Shown: piece by piece, positions 27,588-36,513 of the stretch | Position numbering within the stretch: position 1 is the first letter of the stretch | How the letters are laid out: each line of letters starts with the position of its first letter | Origin: Crocinitomicaceae bacterium | GTDB taxonomy: Bacteria; Bacteroidota; Bacteroidia; Flavobacteriales_D; Crocinitomicaceae | Direction of reading: 5' to 3' | DNA length: 64,000 nucleotides | Assembly: GCA_029251865.1 (NCBI GenBank) | Contig: JAQXCN010000025.1 | Coordinates: 1-64,000 of the forward strand | The notes under the pieces: generated by a model | Seen by the model: the letters and a program-made list of their open reading frames with translations, nothing else | What the model was told of the DNA's origin: nothing | Database searches by the model: none | Position numbers and translations under genes: made by a program

Positions 27588-28136
27588 ATGTTAGTCTCTC
27601 AGCAGAAACAGCAAGAAAATATTGCTGAATACGTTTTGTATTTATTCCAGATTGAAGATATCGTTCGTTCACTCAATTTTGATATCGACCATATAATGCG
27701 CAAGGTTGTTCAACCTAATCTTCCTGACTCCTCCTTTGAAGGTCAATATCGTAAATGGTACACCGATATCATTCAGGAAATGACACGTTCAAACCTCACT
27801 AAAAAAGGACATCTAGATCGTGTTATGGAGGTGATGAAAGAACTTGTTTTTCTGCACAATACATTATTGTCTGTTAAAGATGAAAGTCAGTACAAGCAGT
27901 TATGTACAAACTCGACTTCTTACATTAGTGAATTTCGGGAAAAAGCTTCAATGAAAAATCAACATGATGTTGAAATTTTGATTCATGCTATGCACATGAA
28001 GCTTCAGTTCAGGCTTCGTAAAAAAGAAATCACTCAGGAAACGGAGGAAGCACTCGACGCAATGCGGATTCAACTTGCATTTTTAGTGCGTGAATACCAT
28101 AAAATGAAGTCAGGTGATTATTCTTCTATGCAGTAG
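27588..28136 (+). CDS. DUF4924 family protein
   Basis: A 182-residue, mostly helical soluble protein starting MLVSQQKQQENIAEYVLYLFQ, matching the DUF4924 N-terminus (QQKxxENIAEYxLYxxQ). The family is limited largely to Bacteroidota and has no known function. It starts 1 base after the OmpH-like gene, so it belongs to that unit. Its 3' end overlaps the convergent HsdR_N-like gene by 11 bases. Confidence 0.85.
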   Translation: MLVSQQKQQENIAEYVLYLFQIEDIVRSLNFDIDHIMRKVVQPNLPDSSFEGQYRKWYTDIIQEMTRSNLTKKGHLDRVMEVMKELVFLHNTLLSVKDESQYKQLCTNSTSYISEFREKASMKNQHDVEILIHAMHMKLQFRLRKKEITQETEEALDAMRIQLAFLVREYHKMKSGDYSSMQ

Positions 28137-28581
28137 GGGGGTAAGCCGGAAAATAATTTAACTTCTTAAATCCAGTTTTCTCTTTTTTTAAAATAACATG
28201 TTCAACACCGTTGCTCATGACCAAATAATTGGACTGTAACCCTTTGAAGTATGTTAAAGATTGTTCAAAAACCGCTTGGTTTATTGGTATGCTTGGCGCC
28301 TTGCATTCGAGCAAAAGAAAACAACGCTGATCCGGTATAAAAACAGCGAGATCCCATCTCTTTTCTAGTCCTCCGTATGTAAGTTTCTTTTCGATTGCGA
28401 GTAATCCTTTAGGGTAGCCTAATTCATCTGTAAAAAAAGCAATGAAATGTTGCCTAACCCACTCTTCAGGCGTTAAAATGATTTTCTTTTTTCGGGCTAA
28501 ACATTGAACATAAATCACCTCACCTTTTTGAGTGAGGTTCAATTTTGTTTTGGGAAGATTTAAAGGAACAATTGCAGCCAT
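28126..28581 (-). CDS. HsdR N-terminal-like nuclease-fold protein
   Basis: A stand-alone 151-residue protein resembling the N-terminal domain of type I restriction HsdR subunits (HSDR_N_2). The PD-(D/E)xK-like core is visible as RWDLAVFIPDQR followed by LLLECKAP. There is no helicase domain and no hsdM or hsdS nearby, so this is not a restriction system. It starts at the stop of alanine dehydrogenase (TAATG), so it is co-transcribed. Its activity is unknown; such small proteins are common in Bacteroidota. Confidence 0.85.
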   Translation of the reverse strand: MAAIVPLNLPKTKLNLTQKGEVIYVQCLARKKKIILTPEEWVRQHFIAFFTDELGYPKGLLAIEKKLTYGGLEKRWDLAVFIPDQRCFLLLECKAPSIPINQAVFEQSLTYFKGLQSNYLVMSNGVEHVILKKEKTGFKKLNYFPAYPPTA

Positions 28582-29801
28582 TAAATACCGGGAAGTATCA
28601 GGTTGATGTCCTTGTAATTCAAATCAAATACTTTCCCAAGTACTTCGTTGGTCAGTATTCCTTTATAAATATAAACACCATTTCTAAACCCCTTATGCGA
28701 TCTTATTAACTCAACAACACCACCGTAGTCGCCCATTTCTAATAGGAGTGGAGAAAATATATTAGAAATTGCGAAGGATGCCGTTCTTGATACACGAGAT
28801 GCAATGTTCGGCACACAATAATGCGTAACACCATGTTTTATAAATGTTGGATCATCGTGGTTTGTGATTTTTGAAGTTTCAAAACAACCACCTTGATCGA
28901 TGCTTACGTCAACAATCACAGAACCCGATTTCATGTCTTGGATCATCATTTCCGTCACTACACAGGGTGTTTTACCGACATTAGAACGCAAAGCACCGAT
29001 TACAATATCTGCCCGTTTTATAGCCTTTGCAAGTACTTTTGGTTGAATGATAGAGGTATATACCCTTTTACCAATATCGTTTTGGAGTCTTCTCAACTTT
29101 GATAGTCTGTTGTCAAAGACCTTGACAGATGCACCAAGACCAAGTGCCGCACGCGTGGCAAATTCGCCGACAGTTCCAGCACCAATAATCACAACCTCTG
29201 TTGGTTGAACACCAGCAATACCGCCGAGCATCATTCCTTTCCCTGATGCAAAAGAAGAGATGAGCTCTCCTGCTATTAAAATACTAGTTGTTCCCGCAAT
29301 CTCGCCAACAGTTCTGACGAGCGAGAAGACGCCGTCTTCATCTCGTATGTAGTCCCATGCAATCGCAGTAATTTTTTTTCGCATTAACTTACTTAAAACC
29401 TCTTTGGGTTGAATAGAGATTTGAAGTGCAGAAATTAGGGTTTGGTGCCCTGGCATTAAATCTACTTCTTCATCTGAAGGTGGTGTTACTTTGAAAACAA
29501 TATTACACTCATAAATCTCTGCTGGTCCTTGGCAAATTTCAGCACCAGCTTCGCTATAATCTTGGTCATTAAAGTTAGCGCCGACGCCAGCATTCGTTTC
29601 TATTTTAACATGATGTCCATTAGCAACAAGTAAAGAGACTGTTTCGGGAACCAAGGCAACGCGTCTTTCTTGGAAAGAGGTTTCTTTTGGGATTCCAATG
29701 TTAAGGCTACCTTTTTTACGTGCAACTTCAAGCATTTCTTCTTGAGGAAGTAAGTTTCCTTTTTGAATGAGTTTCTTAAGTAATTCAGGATCCGTATTCA
29801 T
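28581..29801 (-). CDS. ald: Alanine dehydrogenase
   Basis: A 406-residue enzyme of the AlaDH/PNT family, which catalyses reversible NAD-dependent deamination of alanine to pyruvate. The N-terminal domain shows IGIPKETSFQERRVALVPE with the substrate-binding Arg and Lys, and the NAD-binding Rossmann motif VIIGAGTVGEFA is in the middle. Family alternatives are the transhydrogenase alpha subunit, but that carries extra membrane helices not present here. It overlaps tsaE by 17 bases and HsdR_N-like by 1 base; the tsaE-ald order is common in Bacteroidota. Confidence 0.92.
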   Translation of the reverse strand: MNTDPELLKKLIQKGNLLPQEEMLEVARKKGSLNIGIPKETSFQERRVALVPETVSLLVANGHHVKIETNAGVGANFNDQDYSEAGAEICQGPAEIYECNIVFKVTPPSDEEVDLMPGHQTLISALQISIQPKEVLSKLMRKKITAIAWDYIRDEDGVFSLVRTVGEIAGTTSILIAGELISSFASGKGMMLGGIAGVQPTEVVIIGAGTVGEFATRAALGLGASVKVFDNRLSKLRRLQNDIGKRVYTSIIQPKVLAKAIKRADIVIGALRSNVGKTPCVVTEMMIQDMKSGSVIVDVSIDQGGCFETSKITNHDDPTFIKHGVTHYCVPNIASRVSRTASFAISNIFSPLLLEMGDYGGVVELIRSHKGFRNGVYIYKGILTNEVLGKVFDLNYKDINLILPGI

Positions 29802-30219
29802 AATCTAGGTCTATGGTTCTCGTGTTGTCTGTCTCGTTGTAGATTGAAATCCATATTGTTTCCTCAGGAAGAAACTTAACTACTTTTTCAGGCCACTCTA
29901 TAAAGATAGTTTTTTTTTCATTGAATAATTCCTCTAAACCGAGATCAAAGGCCTCATAATCGTTCTTTATCCGGTAGCAATCTAAGTGGAAATATTCTTG
30001 CTGTGTGGATTCGTTAGTATATTGATTTACAATAGCATAGGTTGGTGAGCCTTGTAAATCGACAATTCCCAATTTTTTAAGTAAAAGTTGTATGAGTGTT
30101 GTCTTTCCCGCGCCCATTTCACCTTTAAAGGCATAACATTTATTTTGATTGAAAAATTCCTTTTCCTCAATAACAAATTGTTCGAGCGCGGCTAAATTTT
30201 CAATATTGTGTTTTCTCAT
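29785..30219 (-). CDS. tsaE: tRNA threonylcarbamoyladenosine biosynthesis protein TsaE
   Basis: TsaE is a small P-loop ATPase that helps TsaB/TsaD make the t6A modification at position 37 of ANN-decoding tRNAs. The 144-residue protein has Walker A GEMGAGKTTL near residues 28-37 and typical GSPTYAIVNQY and HLDCYRI segments. It begins directly after the lpxH stop (0 bp) and overlaps ald. tsaB and tsaD are not in the window. Confidence 0.95.
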   Translation of the reverse strand: MRKHNIENLAALEQFVIEEKEFFNQNKCYAFKGEMGAGKTTLIQLLLKKLGIVDLQGSPTYAIVNQYTNESTQQEYFHLDCYRIKNDYEAFDLGLEELFNEKKTIFIEWPEKVVKFLPEETIWISIYNETDNTRTIDLDYEYGS

Positions 30220-31020
30220 TTAGGATTCTTGGATGCCCTTAAACTCTTCTATAGACCCTCCGGACCAAACCTTAAGGTCTAGTTTCCCTTCGTCATAGGT
30301 AGCAAAAGTGGCGTAGTTCATCCATTCACCAAGATTGATATATCGTGCTGTTGATACTTGGATATCCATTGGTAAATGTCGGTGGCCAAAAATGAAATAA
30401 TCAACTGGTGATGCTTTAAGTCTTTCTTTACTAAATTGATACAACCATTCTGACTCTTTACCATCATAATTATCATCTTTTGTACCAGTATGAATTCGAC
30501 TTTTGTTCGAAAAATATTGTGCAAGAGAAAGTCCTATCCTTGGATGTAAACATGAAAATAAAAATTGACAAAATTTGTTTCGAAATACTTTCTTTACAAA
30601 CTTATATCCACGGTCTCCAGGTCCCAAACCATCTCCATGTGCAACAAATAATATTTTACCATCAATATCTAATTCAAGTTCATTGTGAATCATCGTTACA
30701 CCTAATTCTTCGGCAAAGTAGTTTTTCATCCACATATCATGATTACCAAGGAAAAAGTAAATATCTATTCCGGAATCAGATAGGGTGGCAATTTTTCCTT
30801 GTAATCGAATAAATCCTTTTGGCACTACTTGCTTATATTCAAACCAAAAGTCAAAGATATCACCAACAAGAAAAATGCATTGCGCATCCTTTGAAATATG
30901 ATCTAGCCAATCTACGATTTGTTGTTCTCTCTCTCTACTCGCCTCCATAGAAGGAGCGCCCATATGAAAGTCAGAGGCAAAGTATATTTTTTTACCTTGT
31001 TGTTGTTTTACTCGTTTCAA
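30220..31020 (-). CDS. lpxH: UDP-2,3-diacylglucosamine diphosphatase
   Basis: LpxH removes UMP from UDP-2,3-diacylglucosamine in lipid A synthesis. This metallophosphoesterase has the dinuclear-metal motifs FASDFHMG, VGDIFDFWFEY, GNHDMW, HGDG, and GHRHLPM. The 266-residue length fits LpxH-like proteins of Bacteroidota. It begins right after a TlpA-like gene (0 bp gap). With lpxK in the same train and lpxA/lpxC/lpxD further on, lipid A function is well supported, although a related LpxH2-type enzyme is possible. Confidence 0.9.
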   Translation of the reverse strand: MKRVKQQQGKKIYFASDFHMGAPSMEASREREQQIVDWLDHISKDAQCIFLVGDIFDFWFEYKQVVPKGFIRLQGKIATLSDSGIDIYFFLGNHDMWMKNYFAEELGVTMIHNELELDIDGKILFVAHGDGLGPGDRGYKFVKKVFRNKFCQFLFSCLHPRIGLSLAQYFSNKSRIHTGTKDDNYDGKESEWLYQFSKERLKASPVDYFIFGHRHLPMDIQVSTARYINLGEWMNYATFATYDEGKLDLKVWSGGSIEEFKGIQES

Positions 31021-32130
31021 TTAATTGAATATTTTTTCTAGAGTTGTGTCTAACGCCGTACCTCTAAGATTTGTCTTGATAACTTTTCCTTCTCTGTCAA
31101 TTAAGACAGTAAAGGGAACACTACCTACCTGATATAGTCTGGAAACTTTACTTTGCCAACCTCCTAAATCACTGACATGATTCGGCCAGATGAGTTGATC
31201 ATCTTTAATTGCCTTTTTCCATTTTTCAAGATCCTTATCCAAAGAAACGCTCATGATCGTAAAACCTTTGTCTTTATATTTGTTATAGGTCCTAACAACA
31301 TTTGGGTTTTCACGTCTACATGGCCCGCACCATGAAGCCCAAAAGTCAATAAGTACAACTTTTCCTCTTAAGTCAGAGAGCGTAATACTGTTTTTCCGGT
31401 CGACCATGAACTCTGTAAAATCGGGAGCCTCTTTTCCTATGCCTAGTGGTTTATTTTGTTCTTTTTCGGCTTTTATTTTTTGGTAGTTCTGAACATATTT
31501 CTGTACCGTTAAGCTTTGCGGAAAGGACTTATTCAATTGATTAATTACACTCTCGTATGATTTAGGGTCTTGTTCATAGTTTATTGCACTCAGACCCATT
31601 ACGATCGCTGCTGAATTTTGATTGCTTCCTAAAAATATTTTGAGATCGTTTTGGAAAGAAAAGTATTCCTTTTGCATATATTCATTGACAACCTTTCGTT
31701 GCTCGGGATTTTCTTTAATGGCCTTGACAGCGGAATCATTTTTTAATTGAAAGCCCTCAACAACCTTCGCAAACGAATTCATTGCTGCAGACTCATCTGA
31801 GTTTAAAATATTACAAAAGGTGTTGAGTTTTTTACCGTCACCGTAAATTTTGATATCCGCGTGGTTTCTGCAAACCAAATGCACAGTAAATTTCCCAAGG
31901 CGCAACAAATAATAATCCTCTCGGGGTAAAACGATGTTTTTACTGAATTTCCCATCTTTATCCATAACAATAGAATCAAAATCTTTGACTTGGTTATTGT
32001 CATACATTTGGGAAATAAATAGCATATTAGTTTCTGCTCCAAATATAGACCCAGACAAAGTAACATTTGCCTCTTGTGCATAACTAGAAAGACAGAGTAC
32101 TAAATTGAGGATGAGTAATTTAAATTTCAT
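31021..32130 (-). CDS. TlpA family thioredoxin-like protein with DUF4369
   Basis: An exported protein of 369 residues: signal peptide (1-18, ending SSYAQ), an N-terminal DUF4369-like domain (~20-220), and a C-terminal AhpC/TSA-thioredoxin-like domain with the redox motif WASWCGPC. It should reduce or exchange disulfides in the periplasm. It is the second of two tandem paralogues; the other (32134-33237) is a lipoprotein. It abuts lpxH with no gap and follows its paralogue by 3 bases. Confidence 0.9.
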   Translation of the reverse strand: MKFKLLILNLVLCLSSYAQEANVTLSGSIFGAETNMLFISQMYDNNQVKDFDSIVMDKDGKFSKNIVLPREDYYLLRLGKFTVHLVCRNHADIKIYGDGKKLNTFCNILNSDESAAMNSFAKVVEGFQLKNDSAVKAIKENPEQRKVVNEYMQKEYFSFQNDLKIFLGSNQNSAAIVMGLSAINYEQDPKSYESVINQLNKSFPQSLTVQKYVQNYQKIKAEKEQNKPLGIGKEAPDFTEFMVDRKNSITLSDLRGKVVLIDFWASWCGPCRRENPNVVRTYNKYKDKGFTIMSVSLDKDLEKWKKAIKDDQLIWPNHVSDLGGWQSKVSRLYQVGSVPFTVLIDREGKVIKTNLRGTALDTTLEKIFN

Positions 32131-32133
32131 TCG

Positions 32134-33237
32134 TTAATATTTAAAAATTTCTAAAAGCCGTTTCTCTAGGGAAGGACCCCGAAGATTCATACCAATAATG
32201 CGTCCTTCAGGATTAACTAATACTGTAAAAGGTATTCCTTCTATTTTATACAATGGCACAACTGCAGAGTTCCAACCTCTTAAATCACTTACATGATAAG
32301 GCCACTCCAATCCATCTTTCTCAATGGCTGCCTTCCATTTTGTCATGTCTTCATCAAGAGAAACAGACATTATAGTAAAGTTCTTTTTTTTGTACTTTTT
32401 GTATAAACGAACCACATTTGGGTTTTCCTTTCTACAAGGACCGCACCAAGATGCCCAGAAATCAATCAGTACGAATTTACCTCGTAAATCTGAAAGACTT
32501 ATTACATTACCATCCACAGTTGAGGATTGAAAGTCAGGAGCCTCATAAAATCCGTTGTTCAGCATGTAGGTTTGCATTAATTCAAATTGCCTCACAAAGT
32601 TCATAGCAACTTCAGATTCAGGGTCACGACTGTAAAAAGCGGCGGCAACGTTACCGAAAATTTGAATTCTTTCTTCATTCCAGTCTTCGGGCGACTTCAT
32701 TATATGATTTGAAAGCACCAGATTGAAAGCACTTGATGGATTCGACTTCATTGTCTTTGCTGCAAATTCCGAAAGTGTATTTGGATCTTGAGATGCGCTT
32801 AATTTTTGATAATTTTCTAAATCATTTGCCCATTTAACGCCATCTACGATAATTGAATGCCCAATTGAATCTTTATTCGCTAGGATAGAAATGGAATCGT
32901 TCGGAGCGAGTGTCAAAGGAATAGAGTCAGTAGAGGAGCCCTTTATTTTAAGTAAATAGTAGCCAAGCCCTGGGATATTTGCATTTATGTTAAATTGACC
33001 CTCTTTATCTGATTTCGTTGAGGCCAAGACTATATTCTGTCCGCGTGACTTGAGTAACGGTACCTCAATACTGATTTCCATATTTTCACCTTCAATTATG
33101 CGTCCGGAAATAGAGGTATTCGGTTGTGAAGAATTATTTGTTTGGGCTTCAAATGACGGCTCATCGTATTCTTCGCTACAAGATGTATTGAGTAATAATG
33201 CAATGAGAAAGTAGCAGTATGTTCGTTTAAGCGTCAT
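32134..33237 (-). CDS. TlpA family thioredoxin-like lipoprotein with DUF4369
   Basis: A 367-residue paralogue of the next gene. The N-terminus has a lipoprotein signal (LLNTSC, Cys20), then a DUF4369-like domain and a thioredoxin-like domain with WASWCGPCRKENPNV. The active site and following block are nearly the same as in the adjacent protein, pointing to a local duplication, with one copy lipid-anchored and the other cleaved. It overlaps gatB by 11 bases, so it is in the same train. Confidence 0.9.
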   Translation of the reverse strand: MTLKRTYCYFLIALLLNTSCSEEYDEPSFEAQTNNSSQPNTSISGRIIEGENMEISIEVPLLKSRGQNIVLASTKSDKEGQFNINANIPGLGYYLLKIKGSSTDSIPLTLAPNDSISILANKDSIGHSIIVDGVKWANDLENYQKLSASQDPNTLSEFAAKTMKSNPSSAFNLVLSNHIMKSPEDWNEERIQIFGNVAAAFYSRDPESEVAMNFVRQFELMQTYMLNNGFYEAPDFQSSTVDGNVISLSDLRGKFVLIDFWASWCGPCRKENPNVVRLYKKYKKKNFTIMSVSLDEDMTKWKAAIEKDGLEWPYHVSDLRGWNSAVVPLYKIEGIPFTVLVNPEGRIIGMNLRGPSLEKRLLEIFKY

Positions 33238-34684
33238 TTAGTTTTTGTCTTAAAAGTGCATTTGCAATTTTTGGGTCCGCTTTTCCTCTAGAGATCCTCA
33301 TGAGTTTCCCCATTAGAAAACCTATTAATTGTTGTTCACCATTTTTAAACCTTACAGCTTCTGATGGATTTTCTGAAATCACCTTTTCAATAAACTCATT
33401 CAAATCACTTTCATCAGATACTTGTATGAGATTCATGCGCTCTGCAATTTTAGCCGAGGCTTCGTTCGTAGAAAGCATCTCAGGAAATATTTTTTGCGAA
33501 GCGATCGTACTTGATACTTTCCCTTGGTCAATAAGTGCAATTAGTTCTGCTAAAGCTTCAGGTTTAATAGGAAGGGATTCAATAGATATTCCTTTCTCGT
33601 TAAGATAGGATTTCACATCGCCCATAATCCAATTGGCCGCAGATTTGTAATTTGTGGTTAAAGAAATTAAATCCTCAAAATAAAGTGCAATTGCCTTAGT
33701 TTCTGTAATATTTTGAGCATCATAATCCGATAGTTTGAGGTCCTTTGTGTATTTGTTATAAAGATCATCGGGAAGAGGAGGCATTTCCGCTTTAACAGCG
33801 TTAATTTGATTTTCATCAACAAAAAGTGGTTGTAAATCGGGTTCTGGAAAATACCTATAATCATTGGCGGCCTCTTTTGATCGCATTGACAACGTGCTGC
33901 CATTCAATGCATCAAACCCTCGTGTTTCTTGAGAGAGCGTGCCTCCGGATTCAAGGACTTCTATCTGTCTTGATATTTCAAACTCGATGGCCTTTTGAAC
34001 ATTCCTTATGGAGTTCATGTTCTTGACCTCAACTTTAGTTCCTAATTCTTTTTGTCCCTTCAACCTAACCGAAACATTCGCATCGCACCTCATAGACCCT
34101 TCTTCCATATTCCCATCACAGATTTCTAAATAACGAACCAATTTTCGTATTTCTGATAAATATTGGTGCGCCTCCTGAGAATTTCTCATATCAGGTTCGG
34201 TAACAATCTCCAATAGTGGCGTACCAGCTCTATTTAAATCAACAAGGGTATCATAAACATCAACATCATGGATGCTTTTACCCGCATCTTCTTCCATGTG
34301 TATTCTCGTTATACCTATTCGTGTTGGTTCTCCCTCTTTTGATTTGAGGTTGATAAAACCATCAGTACAAATAGGTGTTTTATCTTGGGTGATTTGATAA
34401 CCTTTGGGTAGGTCAGGGTAGAAGTAGTTTTTTCTTGCAAAATATTGGTGATTTTCAATTTTACAATTTAGCGCGATCCCGAGTTTAATCGCGTACTCAA
34501 TAGACTTTTTATTCATCACAGGGAGCGTTCCTGGATGGCCCAAGGTTATCGGGCTGGTATGTGTGTTTGGTGCGGCGCCGTACGCATTAATATCTGATGA
34601 ATAAGCTTTAGTTTTGGTTAGCAGCTGAGCATGAACTTCAAGTCCAATTACCACCTCATACTTATCTCTTTGCTCTTGTGTCAT
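33227..34684 (-). CDS. gatB: Aspartyl/glutamyl-tRNA amidotransferase subunit B
   Basis: GatB is the kinase subunit of GatCAB, which converts Glu-tRNA-Gln (and Asp-tRNA-Asn) to the amide forms. The 485-residue length and motifs fit: GLEVHAQLLTKTKAYS, the GHPGTLPVMN segment, YFYPDLPKGYQITQ, and the C-terminal YqeY-like domain. gatA and gatC are not adjacent. Its stop overlaps the TlpA-like lipoprotein start, and one base separates it from the nucleoside phosphorylase gene upstream. Confidence 0.97.
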   Translation of the reverse strand: MTQEQRDKYEVVIGLEVHAQLLTKTKAYSSDINAYGAAPNTHTSPITLGHPGTLPVMNKKSIEYAIKLGIALNCKIENHQYFARKNYFYPDLPKGYQITQDKTPICTDGFINLKSKEGEPTRIGITRIHMEEDAGKSIHDVDVYDTLVDLNRAGTPLLEIVTEPDMRNSQEAHQYLSEIRKLVRYLEICDGNMEEGSMRCDANVSVRLKGQKELGTKVEVKNMNSIRNVQKAIEFEISRQIEVLESGGTLSQETRGFDALNGSTLSMRSKEAANDYRYFPEPDLQPLFVDENQINAVKAEMPPLPDDLYNKYTKDLKLSDYDAQNITETKAIALYFEDLISLTTNYKSAANWIMGDVKSYLNEKGISIESLPIKPEALAELIALIDQGKVSSTIASQKIFPEMLSTNEASAKIAERMNLIQVSDESDLNEFIEKVISENPSEAVRFKNGEQQLIGFLMGKLMRISRGKADPKIANALLRQKLNDA

Positions 34685-34685
34685 A

Positions 34686-35498
34686 TTAAATACTTGAAAT
34701 CAATTCTTTCATAATCAAGGTCATTTTAGGCTCTTGTTTCGCAGCAACCTCAATTACCTCTTGATGGGTAACTTTTTTAATTTTACCAGGAACACCCAAA
34801 TCTGTTATGATCGAAATAGCGAAGCAAGGTATACCCATATGTCTAGCGACAATAACTTCTGGCACCGTCGACATACCAACAGCATCCGCGCCAATAGCGT
34901 GCACATACTGGTATTCTGCCGGGGTTTCAAGCGTCGGTCCAGTAAGCCCAGCATAAATACCTTGAGATACTTTTATATTGTTTTTTTCTGCAATAATTAA
35001 TGCCTTTGCGATGAGTTCGTGGCTGTATGGCTCACTCATGTCTGGGAATCGAGGCCCGAGTTCATCGTAATTCTTACCAATCAAAGGATTACCTGGAAAT
35101 AAATCTATGTGGTCATTAAGAATCATGATTTCACCAATAACAAAGGATTCATTGACACCACCCGAGGCATTGCTAACGAATAGTTTTTCAATTCCTAAAA
35201 ACTTCATCACGCGAACTGGGAAAGTAACTTCCTGTAAATTATAGCCTTCGTAGTAATGAAATCTTCCTTGCATTGCAACTACAGATTTACCACCTAAATT
35301 TCCAAATATTAGTTTTCCGGAGTGACCTTTCACAGTAGAAATGGGAAAGTAAGGAATGTCCTCGTATGCAATTTCGTGAATGACTTCAATCTCATTAACG
35401 AGACCACCCAATCCGGTTCCAAGAATGATACCTACGGAAGGTTTTAAGTCTGTTCTGCCCTGAATGTAGGCTGCTGCTGCTTTAAATTTCTCTAACAT
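34686..35498 (-). CDS. Purine-nucleoside phosphorylase
   Basis: A 270-residue trimeric-type (PNP/MTAP family) phosphorylase that splits guanosine or inosine to base and ribose 1-phosphate. Motifs: GIILGTGLGGL near residues 24-34, VKGHSGKLIFG, MQGRFHYYEGY, and VGMSTVPEV. The E/N substrate pattern was not fully checked, so preference for guanine/hypoxanthine over methylthioadenosine is likely but not proven. It overlaps the lpxK gene by 17 bases. Confidence 0.93.
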   Translation of the reverse strand: MLEKFKAAAAYIQGRTDLKPSVGIILGTGLGGLVNEIEVIHEIAYEDIPYFPISTVKGHSGKLIFGNLGGKSVVAMQGRFHYYEGYNLQEVTFPVRVMKFLGIEKLFVSNASGGVNESFVIGEIMILNDHIDLFPGNPLIGKNYDELGPRFPDMSEPYSHELIAKALIIAEKNNIKVSQGIYAGLTGPTLETPAEYQYVHAIGADAVGMSTVPEVIVARHMGIPCFAISIITDLGVPGKIKKVTHQEVIEVAAKQEPKMTLIMKELISSI

Positions 35499-36498
35499 GC
35501 TTTTTTATTAAGGATTGAAAATCACTTTCTTCTCGGATATGAATATTCATGGGTTGGTAATACCAAGGGTAATCCCCTTTAGAAATCAAGGCTTTAAATT
35601 TTGAAAGCCTTACCATGTCTTTTTCTGTTGTAAGAATAATCGTTTTCTCAGAATCAAAGGTACCAAATTTTTCATGGATTTTATTAAGATCTGATGCTGT
35701 ATAAACATGATGATCACTAAACGAAATCGTTTCAATTGAGAACTTGTTTTCTAAGTGATTGATGAGGTGGCTTGGATCGGCAATACCTGTAACGAGTAAA
35801 ATATTTCTTACAGTTTTGTTTTGTTTTTCAAAGGGTACCATATTGCCATAGGTAACGCTACTGAAAAAGATTGGTTTTTCAAAGCGCTCAAAGCGTTGTT
35901 TGATTTTACGAATACGCTCATCGCTGATGTCTTGCGGAATCTTAGTTATCATAACGACGTCAGCTCTCTTTGCACTACTAATAGGTTCTCTTAAACGTCC
36001 TACAGGAAGAATATGGTCATCCAAAAACAAGTCATTGTATGGTGTGGTAAGGATCAAGAATGATGGATTCACCTTTCTGTGTTGAAATATATCATCATAA
36101 ATTATAACACTTTCAGGATGTTTATTTCTGATTTTTTCTGTGCCGTTTATTCTATTTTCACATACAAAGACATGAGCATTGGTCTTGAACCTTTGTTTAA
36201 ACATAAGCGGTTCGTCTCCGACCTCAATACTTAAAGCATTTCTTTGAACTTCGATAAAACCTTTTGATACGCGACCGTACCCTCTGCTTAAAAGTGCTGG
36301 TAAATAGTTGTTTTTTAAGAGAAATTCAGCAAGATATATTGATAATGGGCTTTTACCCGTTCCACCCATAGAAAGGTTTCCAACGCCTATACTGTTAGGG
36401 ACCTTTTGAGAAGGTAAAATATGACGATCAAATAAGCGATTTCGGATAAAAATCACAAGGGCATAAGCTCCTGATATTGGAAGTAAGAGGTACCGCAT
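35482..36498 (-). CDS. lpxK: Tetraacyldisaccharide 4'-kinase
   Basis: LpxK adds the 4'-phosphate to the lipid A disaccharide at the inner membrane. The 338-residue protein has an N-terminal hydrophobic anchor, the Walker A GVGNLSMGGTGKSP near residues 42-55, and DDIFQHRKV, the conserved DDxxQHR block. It lies in a long minus-strand train with lpxH. Fifteen bases separate it from the DUF4956 gene upstream. Confidence 0.95.
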   Translation of the reverse strand: MRYLLLPISGAYALVIFIRNRLFDRHILPSQKVPNSIGVGNLSMGGTGKSPLSIYLAEFLLKNNYLPALLSRGYGRVSKGFIEVQRNALSIEVGDEPLMFKQRFKTNAHVFVCENRINGTEKIRNKHPESVIIYDDIFQHRKVNPSFLILTTPYNDLFLDDHILPVGRLREPISSAKRADVVMITKIPQDISDERIRKIKQRFERFEKPIFFSSVTYGNMVPFEKQNKTVRNILLVTGIADPSHLINHLENKFSIETISFSDHHVYTASDLNKIHEKFGTFDSEKTIILTTEKDMVRLSKFKALISKGDYPWYYQPMNIHIREESDFQSLIKKHVREI

Positions 36499-36513
36499 AT
36501 ATGAATTGGTTAC

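Noticed and set aside
28126-28581. Possible restriction-modification system from the HsdR-like match
   Set aside because: Only a stand-alone N-terminal-like domain is present; no helicase part, methylase or specificity gene is near.
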